A stretch of 64,000 nucleotides of DNA from NCBI RefSeq assembly GCF_005930975.1, contig NZ_VBSE01000037.1:19427-83426 (forward strand), given 5' to 3'. The stretch's first letter is position 1, and every line of letters starts with the position of its first letter. The position numbers and the translations under genes are program-made. Positions 49,894-59,474 of this stretch are shown piece by piece. Source of the DNA: Apilactobacillus kunkeei. GTDB taxonomy: Bacteria > Bacillota > Bacilli > Lactobacillales > Lactobacillaceae. Under the pieces are notes generated by a model. That model saw only the letters and a list, made by a program, of their open reading frames with translations. It was not told where the DNA came from and searched no databases.

Positions 49894-50697
49894 ATGGCAT
49901 CTAAAATTACCATGATTGAAGCCCAAAAGAGAAAAGGGCGCTTTAATGTATACTTAGACGGAGTATATGCATTTCCAATTAGTGAAAACGTAATGATTAA
50001 ATATCGTATCTTTAAGGGAATGGAAGTAGACGATGAATTAAAAGAAGAATTAATAAATGCCGATGACATTTCTAAACTTTACAGTAAGGCGATTAACTTC
50101 TTATCCCACCAATTAAGAACTGAAAACGAAGTTGTAAAGAAACTCCAAAGCTATAGTGAAAATCAACAACATATTGCAGCAGTAATGCAAAAGCTAGTTG
50201 AGTTAAAACTAGTAAATGATCAAAGTTACGCTGACAGTTATGTCAGAACTGAAGTGAAGAAGCAAGACAAGGGACCCTCAAACATCTTTTATAAGTTAAA
50301 GGAAAAACAAATCAACGAAAAACTGATTGAAAACGCCTTGAATAACTTTTATTCACATGAAGAAATGATTAATAACTGCCAAATCCAAGCAGATAAAATA
50401 TTTAAGAAACATAAGCGAGATGCATTTAAGAACCGTTTAGATAAGACCAAAATATCATTAATGAAAAAGGGGTATCCAACCGACGTTGTTTTGAGTGTTA
50501 TGGAAGATATGGATTTTCAGGTTGATGAAGAAAATCAATTGGATTTGTTGAGACAACAGGGTGAAAAAATTTGGCATCGTAATCGTAAGTATGATGGAAT
50601 GCAAAGAATTATGAAGACCAAACAAGCTCTTTATCGTAAAGGTTTTGATATGGATGATATTAATTCGTTTATAGATGAGAAAAATATAGATGAATAA
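49894..50697 (+). CDS. recX: Regulatory protein RecX
   Basis: Modulator of RecA filaments. The 267-residue protein has tandem three-helix RecX repeats, visible as AINFLSHQLRTENEVVKKL, LVNDQSYADSYVRTEVKKQDKGPSNI and the C-terminal KTKQALYRKGFDMDDI. This is the long form found in lactobacilli. The ATG at 49894 follows AAAGGAGTGAG; the ATG at 49870 includes that site and is rejected. recA is not in the window. Confidence 0.9.
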   Translation: MASKITMIEAQKRKGRFNVYLDGVYAFPISENVMIKYRIFKGMEVDDELKEELINADDISKLYSKAINFLSHQLRTENEVVKKLQSYSENQQHIAAVMQKLVELKLVNDQSYADSYVRTEVKKQDKGPSNIFYKLKEKQINEKLIENALNNFYSHEEMINNCQIQADKIFKKHKRDAFKNRLDKTKISLMKKGYPTDVVLSVMEDMDFQVDEENQLDLLRQQGEKIWHRNRKYDGMQRIMKTKQALYRKGFDMDDINSFIDEKNIDE

Positions 50698-50699
50698 AA

Positions 50700-50708
50700 T
50701 GGTATAAT
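50700..50708 (+). promoter_or_regulatory. Extended -10 promoter after recX
   Basis: TGGTATAAT is a perfect -10 with TGn, starting two bases after the recX stop. It would give a leader of only about 15 bases, carrying GGAGG, before the permease ATG at 50730. Confidence 0.5.
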
Positions 50709-50729
50709 GGTTTCGTGGAGGTTTCGGAT

Positions 50730-51839
50730 ATGTTTAACAAAATTAAAAATTCCTCAATAATCTTATGGACAGTGGAATTGTTGCTGGTCGTAAGTATTAT
50801 CTGGATATGTACAAAACTTGAGTTTATTTTCAGCCCAATTGGGATGTTTATCTCAGCAGTATTTATGCCAATCCTAATCGCTGGAGTATTGTATTACATG
50901 CTAAACCCAGTGGTTAACTTATTAATGAAAATCAAAATTAGCAAAACCAAAAGAATTTCCCGTAACTGGGCAATATTGATTGTATACATATTTCTAATTG
51001 GAATAATCGTATATCTATTTTCATCATTTTTACCACGCTTAATAACTCAGATAACAAACTTGGTAACTAATCTACCCAAAATTGCCGATGATATTAATCA
51101 CTATATAGAAGTGCACAGTCAAAAGGGGATTTTTAAGAAATTCTATTCATCAGAATACATTTCTTCACTTCAAAACTATGTTTACAATTATTTCCAACAC
51201 AGTTTAGGGGGTATTACTTCTAGTGTTGGATCGATTATTTCTACCGCTGCGTCAGCAGTGATTGTGATGATTACAGTGCCAGTAGTACTATTCTATATGC
51301 TAAAAGATGGACACAAAATGATTCCAAACATTGCCAAGATGTTACCACCAAGAAGTCGCCGTAGAACCATTAAGCTATTAGGTAAAATGAGTGATACTAT
51401 TTCTCACTATATTGGCGGACAAATGGTTGAATGTTTGTTTGTTGGAGTATTTACATCTATTGGCTATGTTTTAATTGGTCAGAAATATGCATTGTTATTA
51501 GGTGTGTTCGCTGGAATTTGCAATATTATTCCATACGTTGGACCATACATTGGAATTATGCCATCAGTATTCGTTGCACTTTCTAACAGTGTCAGCGAAT
51601 TAGTATGGGTGGTAATAGTGGTAATCATAGTTCAACAACTGGATGGTAATTTAGTTTATCCAAATGTAATCGGAAAGTCTTTGAATATTCATCCACTTAC
51701 CATTATAATTATCTTAATGGCTGCCGGAAATATTGCTGGTTTAATGGGAATGATTCTAGCAATTCCACTATATGCTGTTATTAAGGTTGTGGTTCAATAC
51801 GTATACAGCATTTGGATGATTGAGCAGTCACACAAGTGA
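50730..51839 (+). CDS. AI-2E transporter family (PerM/TqsA-like) permease
   Basis: Polytopic membrane protein of 369 residues with about eight helices. Family traits are GVLYYMLNPVVNLLMK near the N-terminus, FYMLKDGHKMIPNI in the middle and QQLDGNLVYPNVIGKSLNIHPLTII towards the C-terminus. Substrates of this family are diverse (autoinducer export, Na+/H+ exchange), so none is assigned. The ATG at 50730 follows GGAGG; the GTG at 50715 overlaps that site. Confidence 0.83.
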   Translation: MFNKIKNSSIILWTVELLLVVSIIWICTKLEFIFSPIGMFISAVFMPILIAGVLYYMLNPVVNLLMKIKISKTKRISRNWAILIVYIFLIGIIVYLFSSFLPRLITQITNLVTNLPKIADDINHYIEVHSQKGIFKKFYSSEYISSLQNYVYNYFQHSLGGITSSVGSIISTAASAVIVMITVPVVLFYMLKDGHKMIPNIAKMLPPRSRRRTIKLLGKMSDTISHYIGGQMVECLFVGVFTSIGYVLIGQKYALLLGVFAGICNIIPYVGPYIGIMPSVFVALSNSVSELVWVVIVVIIVQQLDGNLVYPNVIGKSLNIHPLTIIIILMAAGNIAGLMGMILAIPLYAVIKVVVQYVYSIWMIEQSHK

Positions 51840-51875
51840 GTTATAAAAACAAAGAGAGATAAAGCAGGAGATAAT

Positions 51876-52286
51876 ATGACAAAAGTAATTACTTATGGAA
51901 CATTTGATCTATTACACAAGGGTCATGTTCGTTTATTAAAACGTGCCAAGGAATTAGGGGACGACTTAACAGTTTGTGTTTCTACCGATGAATTCAACGC
52001 TGAAAAGGGTAAGAAAGCTTACACTTCATACGAAGATAGAAAGTATGTTTTAGAAGCTATTCGTTACGTTGATCACGTTATTCCGGAAAATAACTGGGAT
52101 CAAAAGATTAAAGACGTTGTTGATAACAACATCGACATCTTTGTTATGGGAGATGACTGGGAAGGTAAATTTGACTTCTTAAAGGATTACTGCAAGGTCG
52201 TTTACCTACCTAGAACTGAAGGCATTTCAACTTCTAAGATCAAAAAAGACTTAGGTCTTACTGACGAAGACGACTGGAAGAAATAA
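51876..52286 (+). CDS. tagD: Glycerol-3-phosphate cytidylyltransferase
   Basis: Makes CDP-glycerol from CTP and sn-glycerol 3-phosphate for teichoic-acid backbones. ITYGTFDLLHKGHVRLL carries the HxGH catalytic motif, and YLPRTEGISTSKIKKDL carries the RTxGIST motif. Length is 136 residues. It stands alone here behind a GCAGGAG site and ends in a terminator; the polymerases that use its product are outside the window. Confidence 0.93.
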   Translation: MTKVITYGTFDLLHKGHVRLLKRAKELGDDLTVCVSTDEFNAEKGKKAYTSYEDRKYVLEAIRYVDHVIPENNWDQKIKDVVDNNIDIFVMGDDWEGKFDFLKDYCKVVYLPRTEGISTSKIKKDLGLTDEDDWKK

Positions 52287-52320
52287 AAAAACATCCTCGA
52301 TTTAATCGGGGATGTTTTTT
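52285..52320 (+). terminator. Terminator after tagD
   Basis: AACATCCTCGA and TCGGGGATGTT form a stem with one G-T pair, followed by a T-run, overlapping the tagD stop. Confidence 0.87.
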
Positions 52321-52393
52321 AATTCACATATGGAAGATTGTTTTAATATGTTACAATTATATTTATATATTATAAAACGGAAGGATTCGAATA

Positions 52394-53971
52394 ATGGGTA
52401 ATAAAAAATTAGAGCAAAGCGTTGATAAACGTCGTACTTTTGCTATCATCTCTCACCCGGATGCTGGTAAGACTACAATTACTGAACAATTACTATTGTT
52501 TGGTGGAATTGTGCGTGAAGCTGGTACTGTTAAGGCTAAAAAATCTGGAAACTTTGCGAAATCTGACTGGATGGAAATTGAAAAGAAACGTGGAATTTCT
52601 GTTACAAGTTCAGTGATGCAATTTGATTACGCTGGTAAGCGTATCAACATCTTAGATACCCCAGGGCATCAAGATTTCTCAGAAGATACTTACCGTACTT
52701 TGATGGCTGTTGACTCTGCTGTCATGGTTATTGATGCTGCCAAGGGGATTGAACCACAAACTAAAAAATTATTCCAAATTTGTAAGATGCGTGGAATTCC
52801 AATCTTTACCTTCATGAACAAACTTGATCGTGATAGTCGAGACCCAATGGAATTAATAAGTCAATTAGAAGATGTTTTGGGAATCGAAGGATACCCAATG
52901 AATTGGCCAATCGGTTCAGGAAAAATTTTAAGAGGACTATATGATCGATACAACAAACGTGTTGAATTATACCGCCCCGAAGATGAAAACAATCCATACT
53001 TACCATTGGATGACGAAGGCAACTTGTTAGAAGGCAACAAGTTAGCTGAAGACAGTGTTTACCAAGATGCAAAAGAGAGCATGGATTTAATCACTGAAGC
53101 AGGTAATCCATTCGATGAAGAAAAAATTAAGAATGGTGAACAAACTCCCGTATTCTTCGGATCAGCGTTGGTTAACTTTGGGGTCAAGACTTTCTTAGAT
53201 GCATATCTAAACTTTGCACCAAAACCAGGTGAACACGAAACCGAAAACGATGTTGAAGTACAACCTGAGGATGAACAATTTACTGGTTTCATCTTTAAAA
53301 TTCAAGCTAACATGAATCCTAAACATAGAGACCGTATTGCATTTGTGCGTGTATGTTCCGGAATGTTTGAACGTGGAATGGACGTTACTTTGGAAAGAAA
53401 TCAAAAGAAGCTACGTTTATCTAATGTTACTGAGTTCATGGCTAACACTCGTGAAAATGTTGAAAACGCTGTTGCTGGGGACATCATTGGTTTATACGAT
53501 ACTGGTAACTTCCAAATAGGTGATACTATCTACTCTGATAAACGTGATGTTAAGTTTACTAAGCTACCTCAATTTACGCCGGAACTATTTATGAAGGTTT
53601 CTGCAAAGAATGTTATGAAACAAAAGTCATTCCACAAGGGAATCCAACAATTAGTTCAAGAAGGTGCTGTTCAACTTTACACTTCTTATACTACTGGTGA
53701 CTATATTTTGGGTGCGGTTGGTCAGCTTCAATTCGAAGTTTTCCAATTTAGAATGCAAAATGAATACAACTCTGAAGTTGTAATGGAACCAATGGGTAGC
53801 AAGACTGCTCGTTGGATTAACCCTGATCAATTAGACGAAAAGATGTCTTCTTCAAGAAATATCTTGGTAAAAGATGGTCATGGTGATCCATTGTTCTTAT
53901 TCGAAAATTCATTTGCTGAACGTTGGTTCAAGGAAAAGTATCCAGATGTAGAACTTACTTCTAAACTATAA
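52394..53971 (+). CDS. prfC: Peptide chain release factor 3
   Basis: GTPase that recycles RF1 and RF2 from the ribosome after peptide release. The G1 motif is [10 protein letters not shown]3 is [14 protein letters not shown] and G4 is NKLDRD; the RF3-specific [14 protein letters not shown] start and C-terminal [16 protein letters not shown] follow. It is 525 residues. GGAAGGA precedes the ATG. It is monocistronic between two terminators. Confidence 0.96.
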   Translation: MGNKKLEQSVDKRRTFAIISHPDAGKTTITEQLLLFGGIVREAGTVKAKKSGNFAKSDWMEIEKKRGISVTSSVMQFDYAGKRINILDTPGHQDFSEDTYRTLMAVDSAVMVIDAAKGIEPQTKKLFQICKMRGIPIFTFMNKLDRDSRDPMELISQLEDVLGIEGYPMNWPIGSGKILRGLYDRYNKRVELYRPEDENNPYLPLDDEGNLLEGNKLAEDSVYQDAKESMDLITEAGNPFDEEKIKNGEQTPVFFGSALVNFGVKTFLDAYLNFAPKPGEHETENDVEVQPEDEQFTGFIFKIQANMNPKHRDRIAFVRVCSGMFERGMDVTLERNQKKLRLSNVTEFMANTRENVENAVAGDIIGLYDTGNFQIGDTIYSDKRDVKFTKLPQFTPELFMKVSAKNVMKQKSFHKGIQQLVQEGAVQLYTSYTTGDYILGAVGQLQFEVFQFRMQNEYNSEVVMEPMGSKTARWINPDQLDEKMSSSRNILVKDGHGDPLFLFENSFAERWFKEKYPDVELTSKL

Positions 53972-53973
53972 AC

Positions 53974-54008
53974 AAAAAGAGCTTAGATATTATCTAAGCT
54001 CTTTTTTT
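53974..54008. terminator. Bidirectional terminator after prfC
   Basis: AGAGCTTAGATA pairs with TATCTAAGCTCT between A- and T-runs. It overlaps the last codons of the opposing MucBP-like gene. Confidence 0.88.
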
Positions 54009-55015
54009 ACGTCATCGGAAACGATGTAGTGAAGGTTATTGATTTCGACCCACTGAACACTATTTTGATCGACAATTTCCTGGGTAACGAAGAAGGAGTT
54101 ACCATTGTGTAAGAAGCCGATACAACTACCGTAAGGGAAGTTGTAAACGGCAACACTTTGATTCTTGTCATTTTGAATTGTTGCAGGATAGTGGACTTTT
54201 TTAATCTTCCATGAGTCTGTGTTGGTTAGTTTTTTGGCGAATGGATATTTCATTCTGTAGAAGTTTCTATCGATAATCCACTGGTTTGGTCCAATGTTTA
54301 ACCATAAAGCGTCGTCAGTGGTGACTTGGTAGAATACCTTCCAAATACTTGTTTTTGGTAATAAAACATGAAGTACATCACCATTAGTGTCGTTATAGAC
54401 TTTGGTATATTCTCTTAAACGAATATAGAATGTCTCTTTTTGTACACCATGCCAATCTTTTCGGCGGTAATAGATGATTAAATGTTTCATGTAGTCATCA
54501 AAAATACCGTTTGAGTCACCGGAATAGTTCATTAGTTTAAACCCAGATAATTCTGGAATGTTAATTTGAAATTCGTTGTTGTACTTACCAATGGCCATTT
54601 GAGGAAGACGAATCATTGAATATGTATCATAGTTAATGAAGAAAATATTAACTGGTTTTCCGTTCAAACGATTATATTGAAGGGTGACAACGTTATCCTC
54701 TTTTTGCATGTAGGTTGAAACACCTTTGATTTTGAATAAAACATAATGATCAAAATCCGGGATGATGAAACTAACCGGGTCACCTACGAATCCCTTAATA
54801 ACGCTGAATTCGTGAAGATAGTGACCATCCTCATCAACATAGTAGATAGTCATTTTTGCCCTTGTCTTAGAAGAAGGAGAAGGGGTTTCATCGATATTAT
54901 TGGTATTTTCTTCAATGGATTCATCACCGGTTGTGATTGTTGAATCATCAAAGTCATTTACTTTTGGTTCGTCTGGCTTAAACAAACGAATGATGTCATG
55001 AATAAAATGAAACAT
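53990..55015 (-). CDS. MucBP-like repeat protein without signal peptide (function unknown)
   Basis: A 341-residue protein I cannot assign to a function. After an acidic, low-complexity N-terminus (about 1-55) come two MucBP-like modules: MTIYYVDEDGHYLHEF (about 55-115) and VNIFFINYDTYSMIRL (about 117-190). The C-terminal half has SLAP/SH3-like repeats with DDALWLNIGPNQWIIDR. Such modules are normally extracellular, yet there is no signal peptide, membrane helix or wall anchor. GAGGAGG precedes the ATG. It lies downstream of clpE on the same strand, but a terminator intervenes. Confidence 0.6.
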   Translation of the reverse strand: MFHFIHDIIRLFKPDEPKVNDFDDSTITTGDESIEENTNNIDETPSPSSKTRAKMTIYYVDEDGHYLHEFSVIKGFVGDPVSFIIPDFDHYVLFKIKGVSTYMQKEDNVVTLQYNRLNGKPVNIFFINYDTYSMIRLPQMAIGKYNNEFQINIPELSGFKLMNYSGDSNGIFDDYMKHLIIYYRRKDWHGVQKETFYIRLREYTKVYNDTNGDVLHVLLPKTSIWKVFYQVTTDDALWLNIGPNQWIIDRNFYRMKYPFAKKLTNTDSWKIKKVHYPATIQNDKNQSVAVYNFPYGSCIGFLHNGNSFFVTQEIVDQNSVQWVEINNLHYIVSDDVKKELR

Positions 55016-55070
55016 GCCTTTTCCTCCTCTCTAATAACCATATTAACATATGATATTACAAAAAAAGTAA

Positions 55071-55106
55071 AAAAAACAGCTAAGAATAAGTCTTAGCTGT
55101 TTTTTA
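55071..55106 (-). terminator. Terminator after clpE
   Basis: AACAGCTAAGA pairs with TCTTAGCTGTT around ATAAG, flanked by A- and T-runs. On the minus strand it follows the clpE stop. Confidence 0.87.
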
Positions 55107-55120
55107 ATTATTCAATTCAA

Positions 55121-57292
55121 TTATTTTGTGTTAACGAATACTTTGTTTTCGTTGTCCACATCAACGCTTAAATGTTTGCTACTTGGATTGTTTAGGTAAT
55201 AGTCAGCAACTTTGTCTTCGACTTCTTCTTGTATTACACGGCGAAGTGGACGAGCTCCCATTTCCGGATTGTATCCTTTTTCGACTAATTTATCTTTAGC
55301 AGCATCTGAAACATCGATAGTAAAACCGCGTGTTTCGAGCATTTTGTTAACGTTGTCTAACATTAAGCTGACAATCTTCTTCAAGTCATCCTTACTTAGT
55401 TGGTTAAATTCAACAATGTCATCGAATCTATTTAAGAATTCTGGTTTGAAGTAATCACCTAACTTATTCAATACTGAATGAGTCTTGTTGTTAGCTTCAG
55501 CACCAAAACCAACACTAGCGGTGGAAGTACCAGTACCGGCATTACTGGTCATAATGATGACTGTATCCTTGAATGATACGGTTCTTCCTTTTGAGTCAGT
55601 TAAACGGCCGTCATCTAGAATTTGTAGGAAAGCGTGAAGAACGTCTGGGTGAGCTTTTTCAATTTCATCGAAAAGAATTAGACTATATGGATTTCTTCTA
55701 ACTTTTTCGGTTAATTGACCGGCTTCATCATAGCCAACATAGCCCGGAGGGGAACCAATTAATTTAGAAATTGAATGTGGTTCACGATATTCGGACATGT
55801 CAAATCTAATCATTGCCTCCTTAGAACCGAATAGTTGCTTAGCTAATTGCTTAGCAAGTTCAGTCTTACCAATTCCAGTCGTTCCCACGAATAGAAATGA
55901 TCCAATTGGACGACCAGTTCCGTTGAAACCAATTCGGTTACGTTTAATTGCACGAGCAACTTTTTCAATTGCTTGATTTTGTCCAATAACGCTTCCTGCT
56001 AACTTCTTATCAAGATCTTTTAGGTTATCTTGTTCTTGTTCCTGCAATTGGCCAACGGGAATCTTAGTAATGGACTCGATAATTCCTTCAATATCTTTTG
56101 TAGATACAATGGGGTAGGTATTATCTGATTCATCGAAGTCTTTTAGCTTGTAGTTAAGTTCTTCAATCTTATCACGATAGAAGGCGGCTTTTTCGTAGTC
56201 TTCTTTCTTTAGAGCATCCTTCTTTTCTTTTTCACACTTATTTAATTCATCTTTTAAATCATCTGGCGACTTAACGTCTGATTTGATATTAAGTTTAGAA
56301 CCAGCTTCATCAATTAAATCGATGGCTTTATCTGGTAAGAAACGATCTTGAATATAGCGGTTTGATAGGTAAACTGCCGCATTGATAGCATCATCACTGT
56401 ATTTGACGTGGTGATACTTTTCATAACGTCCCTTGATACCATTTAATATATGAAGAGCTTGCTTCAATGATGGTTCATCTACTTGGACGGTTTGGAAACG
56501 ACGAGCAAGTGCTGAATCTTTTTCGATACCACGGTATTCATTAAGAGTAGTGGCACCAATTAGTTGGAAGCTACCACGAGCAAGCGCAGGCTTCAAAACG
56601 TTTCCTGCGTCCATGGCCCCGTCGGCATTACCGGCTCCCATGATTTCATGAATTTCATCAATGAATAAAATAATGTTCTTGTTTGATTGAACTTCCTTAA
56701 TGAGTTCTTGCATTCTTTGTTCGAATTGACCACGCATAGATGTTCCTTGAACAATAGATACAACATCTAGTCTAATAACACGTTTGTTCTTTAACTTATC
56801 TGGAACTTCATGATGAGCAATCTTTAGTGCTAGTCCTTCGACAACAGCAGTCTTACCAACACCGGCCTCACCGATTAAGACAGGATTGTTCTTAGTTCGA
56901 CGGTTGAGAATTTCAATCACACGATTGATTTCTTTATCACGACCGATAACAGGATCAATCTTATTCTTTCTTGCTAAGTCGGTTAAATCATATCCATACT
57001 TTGCTAACACAGAGTTGGAATTGTTATTGTTATTATTTTTTTGCTGATTATTCTCAGGACGGCGGATAGAATTTTGATTACTTTGATTCATCGCATTGAA
57101 TAAGTCATCTAAGCTACTGAAACCAAATGGATCATTCATCATATCAACACCTCCGTTATTACGATATTGTTCGGATTGCTGACTCAATTTTTGGTAACAG
57201 TCCTGACAAATATCAATATGTCTTTTTTCGCCATTGAAATTGACGAGTAAATGAATGGTTGCCTCATTTATATGGCAGTTTTCACATTTCAT
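55121..57292 (-). CDS. clpE: ATP-dependent Clp protease ATPase ClpE
   Basis: Hsp100 unfoldase that feeds ClpP and helps recovery from heat stress. The N-terminal zinc finger [15 protein letters not shown] with ICQDCYQK defines ClpE. AAA1 has GEAGVGKT and [15 protein letters not shown], a UVR coiled-coil follows ([18 protein letters not shown]), and AAA2 has [13 protein letters not shown] and [11 protein letters not shown]. It is 723 residues from the ATG at 57292, which follows AAAGGAG; the longer frame to 57316 is rejected. An asparagine run lies near residue 90. A CtsR operator overlaps the start of transcription. Confidence 0.95.
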   Translation of the reverse strand: MKCENCHINEATIHLLVNFNGEKRHIDICQDCYQKLSQQSEQYRNNGGVDMMNDPFGFSSLDDLFNAMNQSNQNSIRRPENNQQKNNNNNNSNSVLAKYGYDLTDLARKNKIDPVIGRDKEINRVIEILNRRTKNNPVLIGEAGVGKTAVVEGLALKIAHHEVPDKLKNKRVIRLDVVSIVQGTSMRGQFEQRMQELIKEVQSNKNIILFIDEIHEIMGAGNADGAMDAGNVLKPALARGSFQLIGATTLNEYRGIEKDSALARRFQTVQVDEPSLKQALHILNGIKGRYEKYHHVKYSDDAINAAVYLSNRYIQDRFLPDKAIDLIDEAGSKLNIKSDVKSPDDLKDELNKCEKEKKDALKKEDYEKAAFYRDKIEELNYKLKDFDESDNTYPIVSTKDIEGIIESITKIPVGQLQEQEQDNLKDLDKKLAGSVIGQNQAIEKVARAIKRNRIGFNGTGRPIGSFLFVGTTGIGKTELAKQLAKQLFGSKEAMIRFDMSEYREPHSISKLIGSPPGYVGYDEAGQLTEKVRRNPYSLILFDEIEKAHPDVLHAFLQILDDGRLTDSKGRTVSFKDTVIIMTSNAGTGTSTASVGFGAEANNKTHSVLNKLGDYFKPEFLNRFDDIVEFNQLSKDDLKKIVSLMLDNVNKMLETRGFTIDVSDAAKDKLVEKGYNPEMGARPLRRVIQEEVEDKVADYYLNNPSSKHLSVDVDNENKVFVNTK

Positions 57293-57336
57293 ACGACTGC
57301 TCCTTTCTGAAAACAACTAAATGGTTAAAGGTTATT

Positions 57337-57353
57337 TTTGACCTTTACTGACC
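57337..57353 (-). promoter_or_regulatory. CtsR operator of clpE
   Basis: On the minus strand the direct heptad repeat GGTCAGT-AAA-GGTCAAA matches the CtsR box. It lies just downstream of the -10, where CtsR binding would block transcription until heat stress. Confidence 0.82.
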
Positions 57354-57365
57354 ATTTGTAGAAAT

Positions 57366-57393
57366 ATTATAACTCATCAGAAATTTAGTGCAA
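57366..57393 (-). promoter_or_regulatory. clpE promoter
   Basis: On the minus strand TTGCAC (57388-57393) and TATAAT (57366-57371) are 16 bases apart, directly upstream of the CtsR box. Confidence 0.65.
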
Positions 57394-57472
57394 GTAATTT
57401 GATTAGATTAAAATAACTGGTATTTTTTTCATATTTTTTAATTATGATATGTTTTAATTAGTATCAATCGTA

Positions 57473-57478
57473 TATAAT
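57473..57478 (+). promoter_or_regulatory. Possible -10 box for the small ORF upstream of ptsH
   Basis: TATAAT lies 22 bases before the proposed ATT start, with no clear -35. It would give a leader of about 15 bases that includes AGAGGG. Confidence 0.4.
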
Positions 57479-57500
57479 ATATATTGAAAGAGGGAATATA

Positions 57501-57704
57501 ATTATCGCAGATAAGAATTATACTGAATTATTAAATGACCTAAAAGACAACAAAATCAAAGAATTGGTAGTCAAACCCGACGAGTTCACTGAGTTTCAAG
57601 TTGCATATATGAACTTTGACACCAGGAAGCGCGTGATAGGGAAAGCCGATCAGAACGGTGTAATTACGTATACTTACCTATCTGATAGTGGTACCAATAG
57701 TTAA
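57501..57704 (+). CDS. Small conserved-looking protein with a non-canonical (ATT) start
   Basis: An open frame of 67 codons reads (M)IADKNYTELLNDLKDNK, then KELVVKPDEFTEFQ and RKRVIGKADQNGVITY. The mixed charge and hydrophobic pattern, normal codon use and a good AGAGGG site six bases upstream of ATT (57501) suggest a real gene. No ATG, GTG or TTG precedes this point in frame back to the stop at 57459; the first one inside is a TTG about 21 codons in. ATA (57498) or ATC (57504) are other possible starts. Function unknown. It precedes ptsH by 69 bases. Confidence 0.5.
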   Translation: MIADKNYTELLNDLKDNKIKELVVKPDEFTEFQVAYMNFDTRKRVIGKADQNGVITYTYLSDSGTNS

Positions 57705-57773
57705 AAATGTTGAGTTTTATCACATTAATTGATATTCTAAAATTAGTATAAGAATAAAAGGAGATGTTCAAAA

Positions 57774-58040
57774 ATGGAAAAACGTCAATTTAAAGTTGTT
57801 TCTGAAACTGGAATCCATGCTCGTCCTGCAACACTTTTAGTTCAAACTGCTACTAAATTTAAATCAGAATTAAAATTAGAATACCTTGGCAACACTGTTG
57901 ACTTAAAGTCAATCATGGGTGTTATGTCATTGGGTGTTGGTCAAAATGCTGAAGTAACTGTTATTGCTGATGGTCCTGATGAAAAAGATGCAATTGAAGC
58001 AATTGCTAAGTCATTCAAAGATGAAGGATTAACTGATTAA
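57774..58040 (+). CDS. ptsH: Phosphocarrier protein HPr
   Basis: HPr of 88 residues. The active-site histidine is in [10 protein letters not shown] (His15 in the usual numbering) and the regulatory serine is in [10 protein letters not shown] (Ser46), the target of HPr kinase. P-Ser-HPr is the CcpA co-repressor, which links this gene to the cre sites at gntK and gntP. AAAGGAGATG precedes the ATG. The usual partner ptsI is not downstream; a structured RNA and glycolipid genes follow instead. Confidence 0.96.
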   Translation: MEKRQFKVVSETGIHARPATLLVQTATKFKSELKLEYLGNTVDLKSIMGVMSLGVGQNAEVTVIADGPDEKDAIEAIAKSFKDEGLTD

Positions 58041-58075
58041 TTACAAGTTATATATGGTATGTCTATTAAAATAAT

Positions 58076-58178
58076 GAGTCAGAAATATTTTATGTTTGGT
58101 TGTCATAATAGTTCATTGTCATTATTGAACGAATATGGAAACAACTACTTCGATAGAATTGTTCTGGCTCGTTTTTTT
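58076..58178 (+). ncRNA. Structured terminator-like RNA downstream of ptsH
   Basis: Three nested helices can be drawn: GAGTCAGAA (58076-58084) with TTCTGGCTC (58162-58170), GGTTGT (58098-58103) with ACAACT (58141-58146), and GTTCA (58111-58115) with TGAAC (58126-58130). A run of seven Ts follows the outer helix, so the element can end transcription. It is much longer than an ordinary terminator and might be a 3' UTR regulator or a small RNA. I recognise no named family. Confidence 0.5.
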
Positions 58179-58278
58179 ATTAATATAGGGAATTATGGCA
58201 TTTACATGAGTTTGCAATGCAAACAGCAAAACAATATAATTACAAATAATTAATATTGAAAGAAAAGGAGGTGCTAGT

Positions 58279-59466
58279 ATGAATGTTGGAATTTTTACAG
58301 ATACTTATTTTCCACAGGTCAGTGGGGTTGCCACATCCATTAAGACATTAAAAGATCAATTGGAAAAGGATGGCCATCAGGTGTATATCTTTACTACAAC
58401 TGATCCTCACGTTGATAAGACCACATATGAAAAGAATATTTTTAGATTTTCCAGTATTCCCTTTATTTCTTTTACTGATCGCAGAATCGCTGTAAGGGGA
58501 ATGATCCAAGCTTATCAAATTGCTAAGAAGCTTAATTTGGACATTGTTCACACACAGACTGAGTTCTCAATGGGAATTATTGGTAAGTTCGTGGCTAAAT
58601 TTTTAAGAATCCCTTGTGTACATACTTATCACACAATGTATGAAGACTACCTACATTATGTGGCTAAGGGTAAGATATTAAGACCGGTACATGTTAAAGA
58701 CGCAACGTTGGCGTTTTGCCATAATATGTCAGGGGTAGTTGCGCCAAGTAAAAAAGTATTAGACACGTTAGTTAGGTACGGGGTAAAGAGCCCCATTAGG
58801 ATTATCCCAACAGGAATTAATATTAATAAGTTTGCGACAGAATCAAATTTCGATTTACGTAAATATTTAGGAGTAGATAAGAATGCTCCTGTGTTATTAT
58901 CAGTGAGTCGCCTGGCTTACGAAAAAAATATAAAAGAATTAATTAATTCCATGCCAACAATTTTAGCTAAAAAACCATTAACCCAATTAGTAATTGTCGG
59001 AGATGGACCAGCAGGAGAAGATTTGAGAAAGCAAGTCAATGACATGAAGCTAAATGCTAATGTTAAATTTGTTGGTGAAATTAATAATGATGAAATATAC
59101 AAATATTACCGAGATGCTGACTTGTTTGTTTCTACATCTAACTCTGAATCACAGGGTTTAACTTACATTGAAGCAATGGCTGCCGGAGTCAAAGTGGTGG
59201 TTGCGTCAAGTCCATATACTGAAGAATTATTAAGTGATAAAGCATTAGGAATGACTTTTTCAAATAAAGATGGCTATATTTCAAGCGTATTGGAATACTT
59301 GAATCAAAGTAAAGCTACACTAGACCAATCTGAGGAAGAACTTAGACAGACTAAGTTACATGAAATATCATCTGAAAACTTTGCTAATCGAATTGTTGCC
59401 TTTTATAAGAGTGCCCAATTAGATTTCAACAAAGAATTTAGTGATGATAATGGGATAAGTGACTAG
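58279..59466 (+). CDS. lafA: Diacylglycerol glucosyltransferase, LTA glycolipid anchor (LafA/BgsB-like)
   Basis: GT4-family enzyme expected to transfer glucose from UDP-glucose to diacylglycerol at the inner membrane face. The N-terminus MNVGIFTDTYFPQVSGVATSI, the VHTYHTMYEDYLHY block and the donor-site GDGPAGEDLR and ESQGLTYIEAMAAG (EX7E) are typical; 395 residues. AAGGAGG precedes the ATG. It leads the cluster with lafB, a flippase-like gene and ltaS, which supports an LTA-anchor role. The name is by recall of Listeria and enterococcal homologues. Confidence 0.85.
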   Translation: MNVGIFTDTYFPQVSGVATSIKTLKDQLEKDGHQVYIFTTTDPHVDKTTYEKNIFRFSSIPFISFTDRRIAVRGMIQAYQIAKKLNLDIVHTQTEFSMGIIGKFVAKFLRIPCVHTYHTMYEDYLHYVAKGKILRPVHVKDATLAFCHNMSGVVAPSKKVLDTLVRYGVKSPIRIIPTGININKFATESNFDLRKYLGVDKNAPVLLSVSRLAYEKNIKELINSMPTILAKKPLTQLVIVGDGPAGEDLRKQVNDMKLNANVKFVGEINNDEIYKYYRDADLFVSTSNSESQGLTYIEAMAAGVKVVVASSPYTEELLSDKALGMTFSNKDGYISSVLEYLNQSKATLDQSEEELRQTKLHEISSENFANRIVAFYKSAQLDFNKEFSDDNGISD

Positions 59467-59474
59467 GAGGATTT

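Noticed and set aside
58059..58253. Short ORF of 64 codons after ptsH
   Set aside because: It runs straight through the nested-hairpin element and its T-run, lacks a ribosome-binding site, and its composition is not protein-like.
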